Shown here: one piece after another, positions 43,176 to 52,550 of the stretch
Position numbering within the stretch: position 1 is the stretch's first letter
Layout: the number at the start of each line of letters is the position of its first letter
Assembly: GCA_025757745.1 (NCBI GenBank)
Contig: CP107217.1
Location: 1,488,001-1,552,000, forward strand
Direction of reading: 5' to 3'
Length of the DNA: 64,000 nucleotides
From: Coriobacteriaceae bacterium
GTDB lineage: Bacteria; Actinomycetota; Coriobacteriia; Coriobacteriales; Coriobacteriaceae
Position numbers and translations under genes: made by a program
The notes under the pieces: generated by a model
Database searches by the model: none
What the model saw: only the letters and a program-made list of their open reading frames with translations
What the model was told of the DNA's origin: nothing

Positions 43176-43742
43176 TCACCCGAAAAAGCGCACGCCGAAG
43201 GACGTGTCCTCGCAGGCGACAATGCGGCGGTCGCGCAAAATGGTCCGCACGTAATACCAATCGCCCACGCAACCCGATAAATGCAAGCCGGTCGCCAGGT
43301 AGCACAGCAGCGGATAGCCCGAAAACGCAAACCCCAGGGCAAACGCCGACGTCACAACAACCGTCGGCGCCAGGCAAACCACCATGTACCGCCGGCGCGA
43401 ATACACAACGCCCTCGGCGCAGGCATAGATCATCGCCGTCTCGCGATTCGCCCCAAAGGTCACCTGCGCGCCCGCAGGCGCCAGCAGCTTAAAAAACACA
43501 CCGTGCACCAGCTCGTGCACGGCGAACGACGCCATTGAGATCGCAGCCAAGCCGACTATCCATCCCAAGACGGCCATCCAGCCGCCCGCGTCAGCCGCAT
43601 CCAAGTCCGCAGGCCCGCCCAGCAGCATAAACACCGGCACCAGACACACGGCAAATGCGCCAAGCACGGCCATCCCCCACACAAAGCAGGCGTGCAGAAA
43701 ATCCTCGTCCTCAAACGCATGTATGTTGGAAATCTCATTCAT
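43176..43742 (-). CDS. DUF3267 membrane metalloprotease-like protein
   Basis: 188 residues, about four or five membrane segments. A HELVHG motif near residue 76, within SFAVHELVHGVFF, supplies the zinc-binding HExxH-like site; a later GLHLSGCVGDW and FGVRFFG end fit the DUF3267 family (YfhP-like predicted proteases). Function is unproven. It ends 10 bp before queH, so they are co-transcribed; there is no known link to queuosine. MetRS lies just upstream on the other strand. Confidence 0.75.
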   Translation of the reverse strand: MNEISNIHAFEDEDFLHACFVWGMAVLGAFAVCLVPVFMLLGGPADLDAADAGGWMAVLGWIVGLAAISMASFAVHELVHGVFFKLLAPAGAQVTFGANRETAMIYACAEGVVYSRRRYMVVCLAPTVVVTSAFALGFAFSGYPLLCYLATGLHLSGCVGDWYYVRTILRDRRIVACEDTSFGVRFFG

Positions 43743-43874
43743 AGCATCTTAGGATAGCGCCCCTGCCACGCACCCGCCCGCATGTGCGATAATGTCGAAC
43801 GATATGCACGAATTGACCACCGCGCCGCCGAGCCCCGCGCCCGGCCGCGCCCTCACCATATGCGAAGGAGTCCC

Positions 43875-46025
43875 ATGGCATCCAAATACTCCATGAACGA
43901 CCGTCCCAGCTGGCCTCGCCGCGCCATCGTTACCGCCGGCGAGCCCTACGGCAACAAGGGCCTTCACTTTGGCCACGTTGGCGGCGTCTTTGTCCCTGCC
44001 GACTTCTTCGCCCGCTTCCTGCGCGACCGCCTGGGCCGCGAGAACGTCATCTTCACCTCGGGCACCGACTGCTATGGCTCGCCCATCATGGAGAGCTACC
44101 GCAAGCTCAAGGAGAACGAGGGCTACGACAAGTCCATTAGCGAGTATGTCGAGTCCAATCACTCCCGCCAGGCCGCGACCCTCAACAACTACAACATCAG
44201 CTGTGACATCTACGGCGGCTCGGGCCTTGAGCCGGCTGCGCAGATTCACAACGAGGTGACCACCGAGATTATCGAGCGTCTGCACGAGCAGGGCACCATC
44301 TCCAAGCGCTCCACGCTGCAGTTCTACGATGCCAAGGCCGGCACGTTCCTCAACGGCCGTCAGGTGATCGGCCGCTGCCCCATCCAGGGCTGCAAGTCCG
44401 AGAAAGCCTACGCCGACGAGTGCGACCTGGGTCACCAGTTTGAGCCCGAGGAGCTCATCGCGCCCAAGAGCCAGCTCACCGGCGAGGTGCCCGAGCTGCG
44501 CCCGGTCGACAACCTCTACTTTGACCTGCCGGCCTACCTCGACTTTATGAAGACCTATACCGCCAAGCTCGCCCAGAACCCGCAGGTTCGCTCCGTGGTC
44601 TCCAAGACCATGGAGGAGTGGCTGCTGCCGGCCCAGCTCTACATCCAGAACAAGTTCCGCGAGGCCTTCGATGCCGTCGAGGATCAGCTTCCCGAGCACA
44701 CCGTGCTGGAGCCCGAGGGCAACAAGAGCAGCTTTACCGTCACCTTCCCCAGCTGGAAGGAGCGCGACGATGCCCACGCGGTGCTCGCCAACGGCGGCGT
44801 GCGCTTCCGCAGCGGCAAGGCGCTCGTACCCTTCCGCATCACCGGCAACATCGACTGGGGCGTTCCGGTGCCCGAGGTCGATGGCGTCTCCGACGTCACC
44901 TGCTGGTGCTGGCCCGAGAGCCTGTGGGCTCCCATCAGCTATACGCGCACCGTGCTCGCACGCGATGCCAAGGCCGCCGGCGTGACCGAGGGCGTCGCCG
45001 CCCAGGATGCCGCCCTCATGGGCGAGCCCGCCGCCGATTCCACGCAGGTCCCCGCGCCCACCTACCAGCACAGCTCGCTCGACTGGCGCGACTGGTGGTG
45101 CTCGGATGACGCACAAATCTACCAGTTCATTGGCCAGGACAACATCTACTTCTATTGCATCGCGCAGACCGCCATGTGGGAGGCCCTGGGTTGGAACCTC
45201 ACGCAGAGCACCGTCAGCGCCTGCTACCACCTGCTCTACATGGGCAAAAAGGCAAGCTCGTCCTCGCAGACGCCTCCCCCGCCGGCAGACGACCTGCTCA
45301 ACCACTACACCTGCGAGCAGATGCGCGCGCACTGGCTGTCGCTCGGCCTGTCCGAGAAGCCGGTGAGCTTTAGCCCCAAGGCATACGACACCCGCGTGAC
45401 CGGCAAGGACAAGGACGGCAACGAGGTGCACGCCTGCGACGACAAGCGCGTCATCGATCCGGCCCTTAAGGAAAGCGCCCTTTTGACCGGCGTCTTCAAC
45501 CGCCTGGCCCGCAGCTGCTTCTACGGCGTCGCCGTCAAGGAGGGCGACGAGAGCCCCTATCGCAACGGTTGCATCCCCGCCGGCGCCGCCTCGGCCACCG
45601 TGGTGGAGGCCGCCGAGCAGGCCGCCCTCGCGTTTGAGCAGGCCATGTACAAGTTCGAGACGCACCGAGCGCTCGCCGTGTGCGACGACTACCTGCGCGC
45701 CGCCAACAAGCGCTGGAGCGACGCCTCCAAGGCCGCCAACAAGCTCGAGGGCGAGCCAGCCAACGCCGCCATGACGCAGGCCCTCGTCGACGCCTTTACC
45801 GAGCTGCGCGTAGCGACCGTGCTCATGCACGGCATCGTCCCGGCCGGCTGCGAGCTCATCTGCGAGTACTTCGACGTCGATCCGGTCGCCTTCTTTAGCT
45901 GGGACAACATCTTTGCCTCCACGGACGAGTTCGTGGAGAGCCTGGGCGAGAAGCCCGGTGAGCACCGCGTGAAGCCGCTGCCCCCGCGCTTCGACTTCTT
46001 CAGCAAGCACGAGAGCCAGTACTAA
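43875..46025 (+). CDS. Methionyl-tRNA synthetase-like class I ligase with divergent KMSKS
   Basis: 716 residues. The HIGH-like element is HFGHVGGVFVPADFFARFLR near 33; the catalytic fold of MetRS follows, with DWGVPVPEVDG near 330 and CWCWPESLWAP near 345. The KMSKS position reads GKKASSSS near 458, then YTCEQMRAHWLSLGL, as in the KMSSS-type second MetRS of gut Firmicutes. The C-terminal 200 residues form the helical anticodon-binding domain. The charged amino acid is methionine by homology. Start ATG 43875 follows GAAGGAG. An antisense ORF of 818 codons over this gene is spurious. Confidence 0.78.
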   Translation: MASKYSMNDRPSWPRRAIVTAGEPYGNKGLHFGHVGGVFVPADFFARFLRDRLGRENVIFTSGTDCYGSPIMESYRKLKENEGYDKSISEYVESNHSRQAATLNNYNISCDIYGGSGLEPAAQIHNEVTTEIIERLHEQGTISKRSTLQFYDAKAGTFLNGRQVIGRCPIQGCKSEKAYADECDLGHQFEPEELIAPKSQLTGEVPELRPVDNLYFDLPAYLDFMKTYTAKLAQNPQVRSVVSKTMEEWLLPAQLYIQNKFREAFDAVEDQLPEHTVLEPEGNKSSFTVTFPSWKERDDAHAVLANGGVRFRSGKALVPFRITGNIDWGVPVPEVDGVSDVTCWCWPESLWAPISYTRTVLARDAKAAGVTEGVAAQDAALMGEPAADSTQVPAPTYQHSSLDWRDWWCSDDAQIYQFIGQDNIYFYCIAQTAMWEALGWNLTQSTVSACYHLLYMGKKASSSSQTPPPPADDLLNHYTCEQMRAHWLSLGLSEKPVSFSPKAYDTRVTGKDKDGNEVHACDDKRVIDPALKESALLTGVFNRLARSCFYGVAVKEGDESPYRNGCIPAGAASATVVEAAEQAALAFEQAMYKFETHRALAVCDDYLRAANKRWSDASKAANKLEGEPANAAMTQALVDAFTELRVATVLMHGIVPAGCELICEYFDVDPVAFFSWDNIFASTDEFVESLGEKPGEHRVKPLPPRFDFFSKHESQY

Positions 46026-46065
46026 AACAACACTCGACATGTAATGGAATGGGAAGGAAAGACGG

Positions 46066-47169
46066 ATGTCCAAGCCGCGTCGTCGTAAGCAGAAAAAGCA
46101 GGTCAAGGCCGAGCTCAAGCTTAGGCAGTTTGCTGCTACCGAGCTTTCCGACCAGCTTGCCGCCCAACACTCCGCCGCCGACCTGCCGCGCTTTATGGTC
46201 GACACGGTCGCCGGTGCTTATGCCCCCTCCGATGCCGAGCTCATGATCGAAGGCTTTGGCGCTGCGGCCACACGCCCGGTCACGCTGCGCGCCAACACGC
46301 TCAAGGCGACTGCCGAAGACATCGCCGCCGCACTCGACGAGGCCGGCATCGCGCACCAAACCGTTACCTGGTATCCGGACGCCTTCATCCTGCCCGAGGC
46401 CCAGGTTTCCGACCTGTGGGACCTCGACATCTACCGCGACGGCAAGATCTACTTGCAGAGCCTGTCGTCCATGATGCCACCGTTGGTCCTGGGCGCTCAA
46501 GCCGGCGAGGACATCCTGGACATGTGCGCGGCCCCCGGTGGCAAGACGACGCAGATCGCCGCCCTCACCCAGGGCCAGGCACACCTCACGGCCTGCGAGA
46601 TGAGCAATCCCCGCGCCGAGAAGCTCGAAGCCAACCTCCACCGCCAAGGCGCAAAAAACGTGCCCGTCATGCGCATCGACGCACGCGAGCTCGACGAGTT
46701 CTTCCGCTTTGACCGCATCCTGCTCGACGCTCCCTGCACCGGCACGGGCACCGTCATCAGCGGCAACGAGAAGAGTCTGCGCGGCCTCACCGAGCAGTTG
46801 CTCGGCAAGTGCGCCCGCTCGCAGCGAGCACTTCTGGACCGCGCCATGGGAGCCCTCAAACCGGGCGGCACGCTCGTCTATTCGACTTGTTCGATCTTGC
46901 CGCAGGAAAACGAGGACGCCCTGCAAGAGGCCCTCGACAAGCACATGGACTGCGAGCTTATCCCCCTCGACGGCACGCCGAGCGAAAGTGAAACGCGCCG
47001 TGCTCAGGAAGCTGGCGAAGAGCCGCGCGTCGAGTGCAACGCCCTCACCGAGGCCATCGCCGCCGGCCACGTCTCGTCCGTCGCCAACGGAATGCCCGGC
47101 ACGCTGACCATTCCGCCCAGCCGCGACTTTGAGGGCTTCTACATCGCCCTGATCCGAAAACGCAGCTAG
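46066..47169 (+). CDS. RNA m5C methyltransferase (RsmB/RsmF-like, NOL1/NOP2/Sun family)
   Basis: 367 residues. SAM-binding MCAAPGGKTTQIAALTQG near 150, DAPCTGTGTVI near 220 (motif IV PC) and VYSTCSILPQENEDAL near 275 (motif VI TC nucleophile) are diagnostic of RNA cytosine-5 methyltransferases of the RsmF/Trm4 type. The N-terminal 120 residues contain the RNA-binding lead. The target is probably 16S rRNA. Starts 40 bp after metG-like gene at ATG 46066; GGAAGGAAAG precedes it. Confidence 0.88.
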   Translation: MSKPRRRKQKKQVKAELKLRQFAATELSDQLAAQHSAADLPRFMVDTVAGAYAPSDAELMIEGFGAAATRPVTLRANTLKATAEDIAAALDEAGIAHQTVTWYPDAFILPEAQVSDLWDLDIYRDGKIYLQSLSSMMPPLVLGAQAGEDILDMCAAPGGKTTQIAALTQGQAHLTACEMSNPRAEKLEANLHRQGAKNVPVMRIDARELDEFFRFDRILLDAPCTGTGTVISGNEKSLRGLTEQLLGKCARSQRALLDRAMGALKPGGTLVYSTCSILPQENEDALQEALDKHMDCELIPLDGTPSESETRRAQEAGEEPRVECNALTEAIAAGHVSSVANGMPGTLTIPPSRDFEGFYIALIRKRS

Positions 47170-47193
47170 CGCACGGATTCAAAACTCAACAAA

Positions 47194-47364
47194 CTATCTC
47201 TGTGCGCGCTTGTCCTGCTGGTCACGGTGCTGCTTAAGCGCCTCGCGTTCCTTGCGCTCGGCTCTTTTGCCCTTAATGGCCGTGACCACCAAGTAGATGA
47301 TCGCGGCGGCAACGATTGCGCCCACACACAGGCCAATCGAGCCCAACATTGCTGTGAATTCCAT
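47194..47364 (-). CDS. Small single-span membrane protein (56 aa)
   Basis: Encoded on the minus strand, starting MEFTAMLGSIG with one hydrophobic segment (about residues 7-27, CVGAIVAAAIIYLVV-type) followed by a strongly basic, Gln-rich tail (KRAERKEREALKQHR). AGAGGTGA lies 8 bases upstream of ATG 47364. The frame is uninterrupted and the composition fits a true small membrane protein; no family is recognised. It is the only coding content of the 47170-47555 gap. Confidence 0.6.
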   Translation of the reverse strand: MEFTAMLGSIGLCVGAIVAAAIIYLVVTAIKGKRAERKEREALKQHRDQQDKRAQR

Positions 47365-47555
47365 ACCGCGTCACCTCTCTTTTAAACGCGACATTCAAGA
47401 TAGCACCTCAATACCCGCCACCACAGCTCCTTCACGTTCGCCGGTCCTTCGGTCTAACGGATGGCGCGGCGGGGAAAAATCAACTCGTCAAACGATTTAG
47501 CAAGTACAACGCTGTCGGCACCCTGCCAGCCACCATCGCATAGAATCGAGCCCCC

Positions 47556-48647
47556 ATGGATACTCTCAACGATTTGAACGAGCGCGTCGACGCCTTTGTC
47601 GGCACCAGCTCCTTCGAGACGCCTGCCGCGACTAACGACCAAGCCCCCATCGATGTTCCCGCCGAGGTTCACGAGGACATCGTCGCCTCGGTCGACTTCT
47701 CCGAGGTTAAGCTTGCAGACGAATTTACTGAGCCCCAGGTGGCCGTAACTCCCAACGGCCTTTTGCCCATGGAGCCGCTGCCCATCGACGGGCGTCTGCG
47801 CAAGGCAGCCCTCCGTATGCCCGATGAGATCGAGGAGGCCAGCGGCTTTACGCTCTTTGGCCGCCGCATCAAATCGCTCATCTACACCACCGACGTGGCG
47901 GTCATCCGCAACTCCAATGCCGACGCCGTGTTTGCCGTCTACCCCTTCACGCCGCAGCCCGCCATTACGCAGGCGCTGTTGACCGTCGCCGAGTGCCCGG
48001 TCTTTGTAGGCGTGGGCGGCGGAACTACGACCGGCAAGCGCTCCGTACAGATGGCAGCCGTCTCCGAGATGCAGGGCGCGGCGGGCTGCGTGGTCAACTC
48101 CCCCGCTACCGCCGAGATGGTCGAGCACATCACCAACATCGCCGATATCCCCGTCATCGCCACGGTCGTTCGCTGCGACGATGATGCGCATGCCAAAGTG
48201 CGCGCCGGAGCCAAGATCCTCAACATCGCGGCCGGCAAGAACACGCCCCAGGTCCTGCGTGAACTGCGCGAGCACTATCCCAACTTGCCGCTCATCGCAC
48301 CGGGCGGCAAGACGCCCGAGAGCATCCGTGAGACCATCGCCGCCGGCGCCAACGCCATCATCTGGACGCCGCCTTCGGCCCAGCAGCTGCAGACCGACAT
48401 GATGCAGCGCTACCGCAAGATGAAAGAAGACGCCACGCCCGTCATCTCGCGCGACGATGTGCCCATTATCGACCAGGTCGCCGCCGCCGAGGTCAGCCAG
48501 GTCGAGAACATGAATCCCGACGTGCCGATTCCCGACGAAGTCATCGAACGCGTCGCTTCGATCCACGATCATATCGAGGAGCGTCGCGCCAACCGCGGAC
48601 TCAAGCCCTCGCTGCACGGTTTCTTCTTCCGCGGAAAGAAACGCTAG
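47556..48647 (+). CDS. TIM-barrel-like protein, unknown
   Basis: 363 residues. A variable N-terminal 100 residues precede a barrel-like domain: DVAVIRNSNADAVFAVYPFTPQP near 110, PVFVGVGGGTTTGKRSV near 145, GAAGCVVNSPATAEMVEHI near 170, VRAGAKILNIAAGKNTPQVL near 215 and LIAPGGKTPESIRETIAAGANAIIW near 245. The phosphate-binding-type Gly motif and alternating beta/alpha pattern resemble the KDPG aldolase or thiamine phosphate synthase folds, but catalytic lysines are not evident. Function unknown. ATG 47556 is the likely start. A strong terminator follows. Confidence 0.55.
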   Translation: MDTLNDLNERVDAFVGTSSFETPAATNDQAPIDVPAEVHEDIVASVDFSEVKLADEFTEPQVAVTPNGLLPMEPLPIDGRLRKAALRMPDEIEEASGFTLFGRRIKSLIYTTDVAVIRNSNADAVFAVYPFTPQPAITQALLTVAECPVFVGVGGGTTTGKRSVQMAAVSEMQGAAGCVVNSPATAEMVEHITNIADIPVIATVVRCDDDAHAKVRAGAKILNIAAGKNTPQVLRELREHYPNLPLIAPGGKTPESIRETIAAGANAIIWTPPSAQQLQTDMMQRYRKMKEDATPVISRDDVPIIDQVAAAEVSQVENMNPDVPIPDEVIERVASIHDHIEERRANRGLKPSLHGFFFRGKKR

Positions 48648-48657
48648 CTGCAACAGC

Positions 48658-48695
48658 AAGGCCCGTCCCGCAAACAACGGGACGGGCCTTTTTCG
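48658..48695 (+). terminator. Intrinsic terminator after the TIM-barrel-like gene
   Basis: GGCCCGTCCCG / CGGGACGGGCC stem with CAAACAA loop, followed by TTTTTCG. Confidence 0.9.
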
Positions 48696-48729
48696 CTTGA
48701 GCAATCATGCAGCGACGTGATGGGCCAAG

Positions 48730-49620
48730 TTAATCCACGCGCTTGTCGCCCATAAAGAAGAGCGCCACCGTACCAGGTCCGGTGTGCGAACCGATCAGAG
48801 CACCGATGCTATTGATTTCAATCTTGCCTTTGAGCTGCGGAACCTGTTCCTCAATCAGCGCCGCAACGGCCTCGGCATCCTCGCGGCACGCCGAATGGGA
48901 CAAGATGCACTTACCCGAATAATCCACACCATCCTGCACGTGTGCCATCATGGTCTTGGCCATCTCGGATATCGCGCGTTTCTTGGTGCGGATCTTCTCA
49001 CGTGGCGACAGCCCACCTTCGCAATCTACCGTCATAAGTGGGCAAATCTTAAGCGCCGTGCCGATGATCGCGCTCGCGGCCGAAATGCGACCGCCACGCA
49101 GGTAGCTCGACAGATCGGTCGAGAAGAACCAGTGGTGCAGGTTGAGTTTATGCTCCTCAATCCAAGCGGCCGTCTCATCGAGCGAAGCGCCGCTATCGCG
49201 AACGTCGGCGGCATATTCCAGCAATAGGCCAAAGCCCGAAGACGCCCCCAGTGAATCGATGACACGCACCTTGCCGCCCTCGGGATAGCGATCCGCGAGC
49301 ATCTGTGCCGCAACGCAAGCCGAACCATACGTACCCGAAATACCCGACGACAACGTCAGGTGCAGCACGTCTTTACCCTCGGTAACAAACGGCTCCCAAA
49401 ACTCCTCGTACTCACCCACGCTCACCTGAGACGTCTTGGGCATGGCGCCCGCGGCAATCAGGGCAAAAAACTTGTCCGGCGTAATCGACTGATACAGATC
49501 GTCCGTATAGACAACATCGTCGATCTCGTAATGAAAACACACGACAGGGATATTGCGCGACGCAAAGAACTCACGGGTTCGGTCGGCGGCGGATTCACAG
49601 GTCAGGACAAAATCACTCAT
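48730..49620 (-). CDS. DegV family fatty-acid-binding protein (2)
   Basis: 296 residues. SDFVLTCESAADRTREFF at the N-terminus, PKTSQVSVGEY near 70, LSSGISGTYGSACVAA near 92, DSLGASSGFGLLLEY near 122 and YLRGGRISAASAIIG near 170 are DegV family motifs. It has a longer insertion than the 33844 paralogue and only modest similarity to it. ATG 49620 is chosen from AAGGAG 6 bases upstream. Fatty-acid binding is inferred from the family. Confidence 0.86.
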   Translation of the reverse strand: MSDFVLTCESAADRTREFFASRNIPVVCFHYEIDDVVYTDDLYQSITPDKFFALIAAGAMPKTSQVSVGEYEEFWEPFVTEGKDVLHLTLSSGISGTYGSACVAAQMLADRYPEGGKVRVIDSLGASSGFGLLLEYAADVRDSGASLDETAAWIEEHKLNLHHWFFSTDLSSYLRGGRISAASAIIGTALKICPLMTVDCEGGLSPREKIRTKKRAISEMAKTMMAHVQDGVDYSGKCILSHSACREDAEAVAALIEEQVPQLKGKIEINSIGALIGSHTGPGTVALFFMGDKRVD

Positions 49621-49939
49621 ATGAGGCTCCTTACTCATTGTTGCGCAAATTATCGCACAGTGAGCCTAAATGCGGTACATATGTCCACTATTTACCAATT
49701 CGAACCATTTGCATTGAATATCTTTATCATGAACACCCCCATCCCCGCTATGGGCCCATATGGGCAAAATCACCCCCTTCGTCTCCACCCAACCGACACA
49801 TCAACCTCAACTAAATCGATTTACCAAACCGTTCAGCCGACAATTCAGCCGCCGGCGCAAAATCGAAACAAAAGCGGCGCATACTGATAAACGTTTGACG
49901 CTGTTTATCAGTTTTACCAGCCCCATCGGAAGGTGTTTC
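49621..49939. other. 319 bp fbp leader with a hairpin
   Basis: No gene is seen. A perfect inverted repeat ACTGATAAAC / GTTTATCAGT (49883-49892 with 49903-49912) followed by TTTTACC lies 28 bp before the fbp ATG. It could be an operator (LacI-type palindrome) or an attenuator. Upstream is AT-rich with divergent promoters for degV and fbp. Confidence 0.6.
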
Positions 49940-51856
49940 ATGGTCGCATTCGATCGCAACCCGCAAGACTTTAAGTATCTGCGCCTGCTGTCGAGACAAT
50001 TTCCTACCGAGCAATCCGCGTTTACCGAGATCATCAATCTCTCGGCCATTCTCAACCTGCCCAAAGGCACCGAGCATTTTATGAGCGACGTGCACGGCGA
50101 GTACGAAGCCTTTATGCACATCCTCAACAACTGCTCGGGTGTCGTGCGCGAACATGTCGACGAGATCTTTGGCGACACGCTCTCCTTTGACGAAAAGGGC
50201 GAGCTGTGCACGCTCATCTACTACCCGCGCGAGAAGATCGAGCTTGTCCGCAGCCGGCGCGAGGACTCCCCCACCTGGTACAAGACCATGCTCGACCAGC
50301 TCATCATGGTTGCCCGCTCGCTTTCGAGCCGCTATACGCGCTCCAAGGTGCGTAAGGCCATCCCGCGCGATTACGCCTACATCATCGACGAGCTGCTGCA
50401 CACGCATCCGGACGAGAACAACTATCGTGTGCGTTATCACGAGCGCATCGTGGAGTCCATCCTAGAGACCGCCAGCGCCGACGACTTTATCGAGTCGCTC
50501 GCCTCGCTCATCAAGCGCCTGGCCGTCGACCACCTGCACCTGGTGGGCGATATCTTCGACCGTGGCGGCGGCGCTGCCAAGATTATGGACCGCCTGCTCA
50601 CCTACCATTCGCTCGACATCCAGTGGGGCAACCACGACCTGCTGTGGATGGGCGCCGCTGCCGGCGAGCCCGCCTGCATCGCCACGGTGCTGCGCAACAA
50701 CCTGCGCTACGACAACTACGAGATCCTCGAGGACGACTACGGTATCTCGCTGCGCGAGCTCGTCGCCTTCGCCGACGCCACCTATACCGCCGGTGAGTCC
50801 ATCACCCCGCTGATCAAGGCCATCAACGTGCTGCTCTTTAAACTCGAGGGCCAGATTATCCAGCGCCACCCCGAGTTCGACATGACCGACCGCCTGCTGC
50901 TCGACAAGATCGACCACGACGCCGGCACGGTCACGCTTGCCGACGGCAGTGTATGGCCGCTCACGACCAACGATTTTCCCACCGTCGATCCGGCGGACCC
51001 CTACACGCTCACGCCCCAGGAGCAACACATCATCGACAAGCTTGTGTCCGAGTTTGTCACCGCCGATCATCTGCATCGCCATATCGATTTCCTCTACACC
51101 CACGGCTCGATGTACAAGGTCACCAACGGCAACCTGCTGTTCCATGGCTGCGTGCCGCTCAACGAAGACGGCACCTTTAGCAGTATGAACTGCCTGGGTA
51201 CCTGGCACGCCGGCCGCGATTATCTCGATTTTTGCGACCGCATCGCCCGCCGCGCCTGGCGCGTGGGCGACCGCGACGCCCTCGACTGGATGTGGTACCT
51301 GTGGATCGGCTTTAACTCACCCGCCAGCGGACGCCTGGTGCGTACCTTTGAGCGCGCCTATATCGCCGATAAGAGCACCTGGGTCGAGCCGATGGACCCG
51401 TACTTTACGCTTACCAAGTCGCCCTCGGTCTGCGACGACGTCATGCGCGAGTTCGGCGTTGCCCCCATGGCATGTTCGCCGACCGGCCACATCATCAACG
51501 GCCACACACCCGTTAAAACCACCAAGGGCGAGCAGCCCATCCGCGCCGAGGGCAAGCTGCTGGTCATCGATGGCGGTTTCTGTCGCGCCTATCATCCCAA
51601 AACGGGTATCGCCGGCTACACGCTTATCTCGAGCTCACGCGGCTGCCGCCTCAAGTCGCACCGGGCCTTTACCACGGTTGCCGAGGCACTCACGCGCAAC
51701 GTGGACATCGAGAGCGAGACCAACCGTTTTGACCAGGCCGACCGTCGCCGCATGGTGAGCGACACCGATACCGGTGCCAAGATCCGCAGCCAGATCCAGG
51801 ACCTACGCCGACTGCTCGATGCATATAGAAACGGTGCTATCGAGGAGCGCGCCTAG
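49940..51856 (+). CDS. fbp: Fructose-1,6-bisphosphatase class III
   Basis: 638 residues. MSDVHGEYEAFMHIL near 45, VGDIFDRGGGAAKIMDRL near 201, WGNHDLLWMGAA near 228 and a late GHTPVKTTKGEQPI near 525 give the calcineurin-like di-metal site found in class III FBPases, with the typical 630-670 residue length. It dephosphorylates fructose-1,6-bisphosphate in gluconeogenesis, linking with pckA at the left edge. ATG 49940 follows GGAAGGTG; the longer in-frame extension begins in the AT-rich leader and is rejected. Confidence 0.92.
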   Translation: MVAFDRNPQDFKYLRLLSRQFPTEQSAFTEIINLSAILNLPKGTEHFMSDVHGEYEAFMHILNNCSGVVREHVDEIFGDTLSFDEKGELCTLIYYPREKIELVRSRREDSPTWYKTMLDQLIMVARSLSSRYTRSKVRKAIPRDYAYIIDELLHTHPDENNYRVRYHERIVESILETASADDFIESLASLIKRLAVDHLHLVGDIFDRGGGAAKIMDRLLTYHSLDIQWGNHDLLWMGAAAGEPACIATVLRNNLRYDNYEILEDDYGISLRELVAFADATYTAGESITPLIKAINVLLFKLEGQIIQRHPEFDMTDRLLLDKIDHDAGTVTLADGSVWPLTTNDFPTVDPADPYTLTPQEQHIIDKLVSEFVTADHLHRHIDFLYTHGSMYKVTNGNLLFHGCVPLNEDGTFSSMNCLGTWHAGRDYLDFCDRIARRAWRVGDRDALDWMWYLWIGFNSPASGRLVRTFERAYIADKSTWVEPMDPYFTLTKSPSVCDDVMREFGVAPMACSPTGHIINGHTPVKTTKGEQPIRAEGKLLVIDGGFCRAYHPKTGIAGYTLISSSRGCRLKSHRAFTTVAEALTRNVDIESETNRFDQADRRRMVSDTDTGAKIRSQIQDLRRLLDAYRNGAIEERA

Positions 51857-51934
51857 CCCCGCCTGCGGGGATTAGCTAAACTTGCTGAGTTCGTCATCCC
51901 CGCGGCGCTCCGGCGCCACCCTAAGGCAGGTACC

Positions 51935-52330
51935 ATGCAAAAGCTCCTTGCGCAGATCATGAAGTTTGGCGTCGTCGGCGTCGTCGCCACGGTCATCGAC
52001 TTTGGCATCATGAATCTGCTCCACTACGGTCTGGGCCTTAACATCTTGATCGCCAACACTAGCGGCTTTATCGTCTCGCTCATCTTTAACTATGTCGCGA
52101 GCATGAAGTACGTGTTTGCGCACAAGGAGGGCATGAGTCGCCGCCGCGAGTTCATCATCTTTGTCGTGCTGTCCGTTATTGGCTTGGCCCTCAACGACGG
52201 CATCGTGCTGGCGCTCAACGCCGGTCTGGGACTCGAGGCCAATATCGCCAAGATTTGCGCCACCGCGCTTGTCATGGTCTACAACTTTGTGACCCGAAAA
52301 ATCTTCCTGGAAGGCGACGAGACCAAATAG
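51935..52330 (+). CDS. GtrA family membrane protein (1)
   Basis: 131 residues, four membrane helices. IMKFGVVGVVATVIDFGIMNLL at the start, NTSGFIVSLIFNYVASMKYVF near 40 and a terminal VYNFVTRKIFLE motif are GtrA signatures. GtrA proteins move polyprenyl-linked sugars or help glycosyl transfer in cell-wall or polysaccharide pathways. ATG 51935; AAGGCAGG lies upstream. Paired with a paralogue 220 bp downstream. Confidence 0.84.
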   Translation: MQKLLAQIMKFGVVGVVATVIDFGIMNLLHYGLGLNILIANTSGFIVSLIFNYVASMKYVFAHKEGMSRRREFIIFVVLSVIGLALNDGIVLALNAGLGLEANIAKICATALVMVYNFVTRKIFLEGDETK

Positions 52331-52550
52331 CCTGGCCTCCCCGTTGCACTACGGGGCCCACGGATGACGCACGTCGAGCGCTGCGTTGTTCGTGGGCCTT
52401 GCTCGTTTACGGTAAGATTTGCAACGTTTGCGGATTACCTCTTGAATATTTGGCGAGTTCGTATAGTTCTTGCCAAAGACCTTACGTTTCCCATGCAAAA
52501 GCCCTAAAGTATCTCGTTGCTCGATTCATCAACGCATTGGATGTGATTAC

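Noticed and set aside
43749..46205. 818-codon minus-strand ORF over the MetRS gene
   Set aside because: Val/Leu/Gly-rich mirror product without domains; MetRS motifs are on the plus strand.
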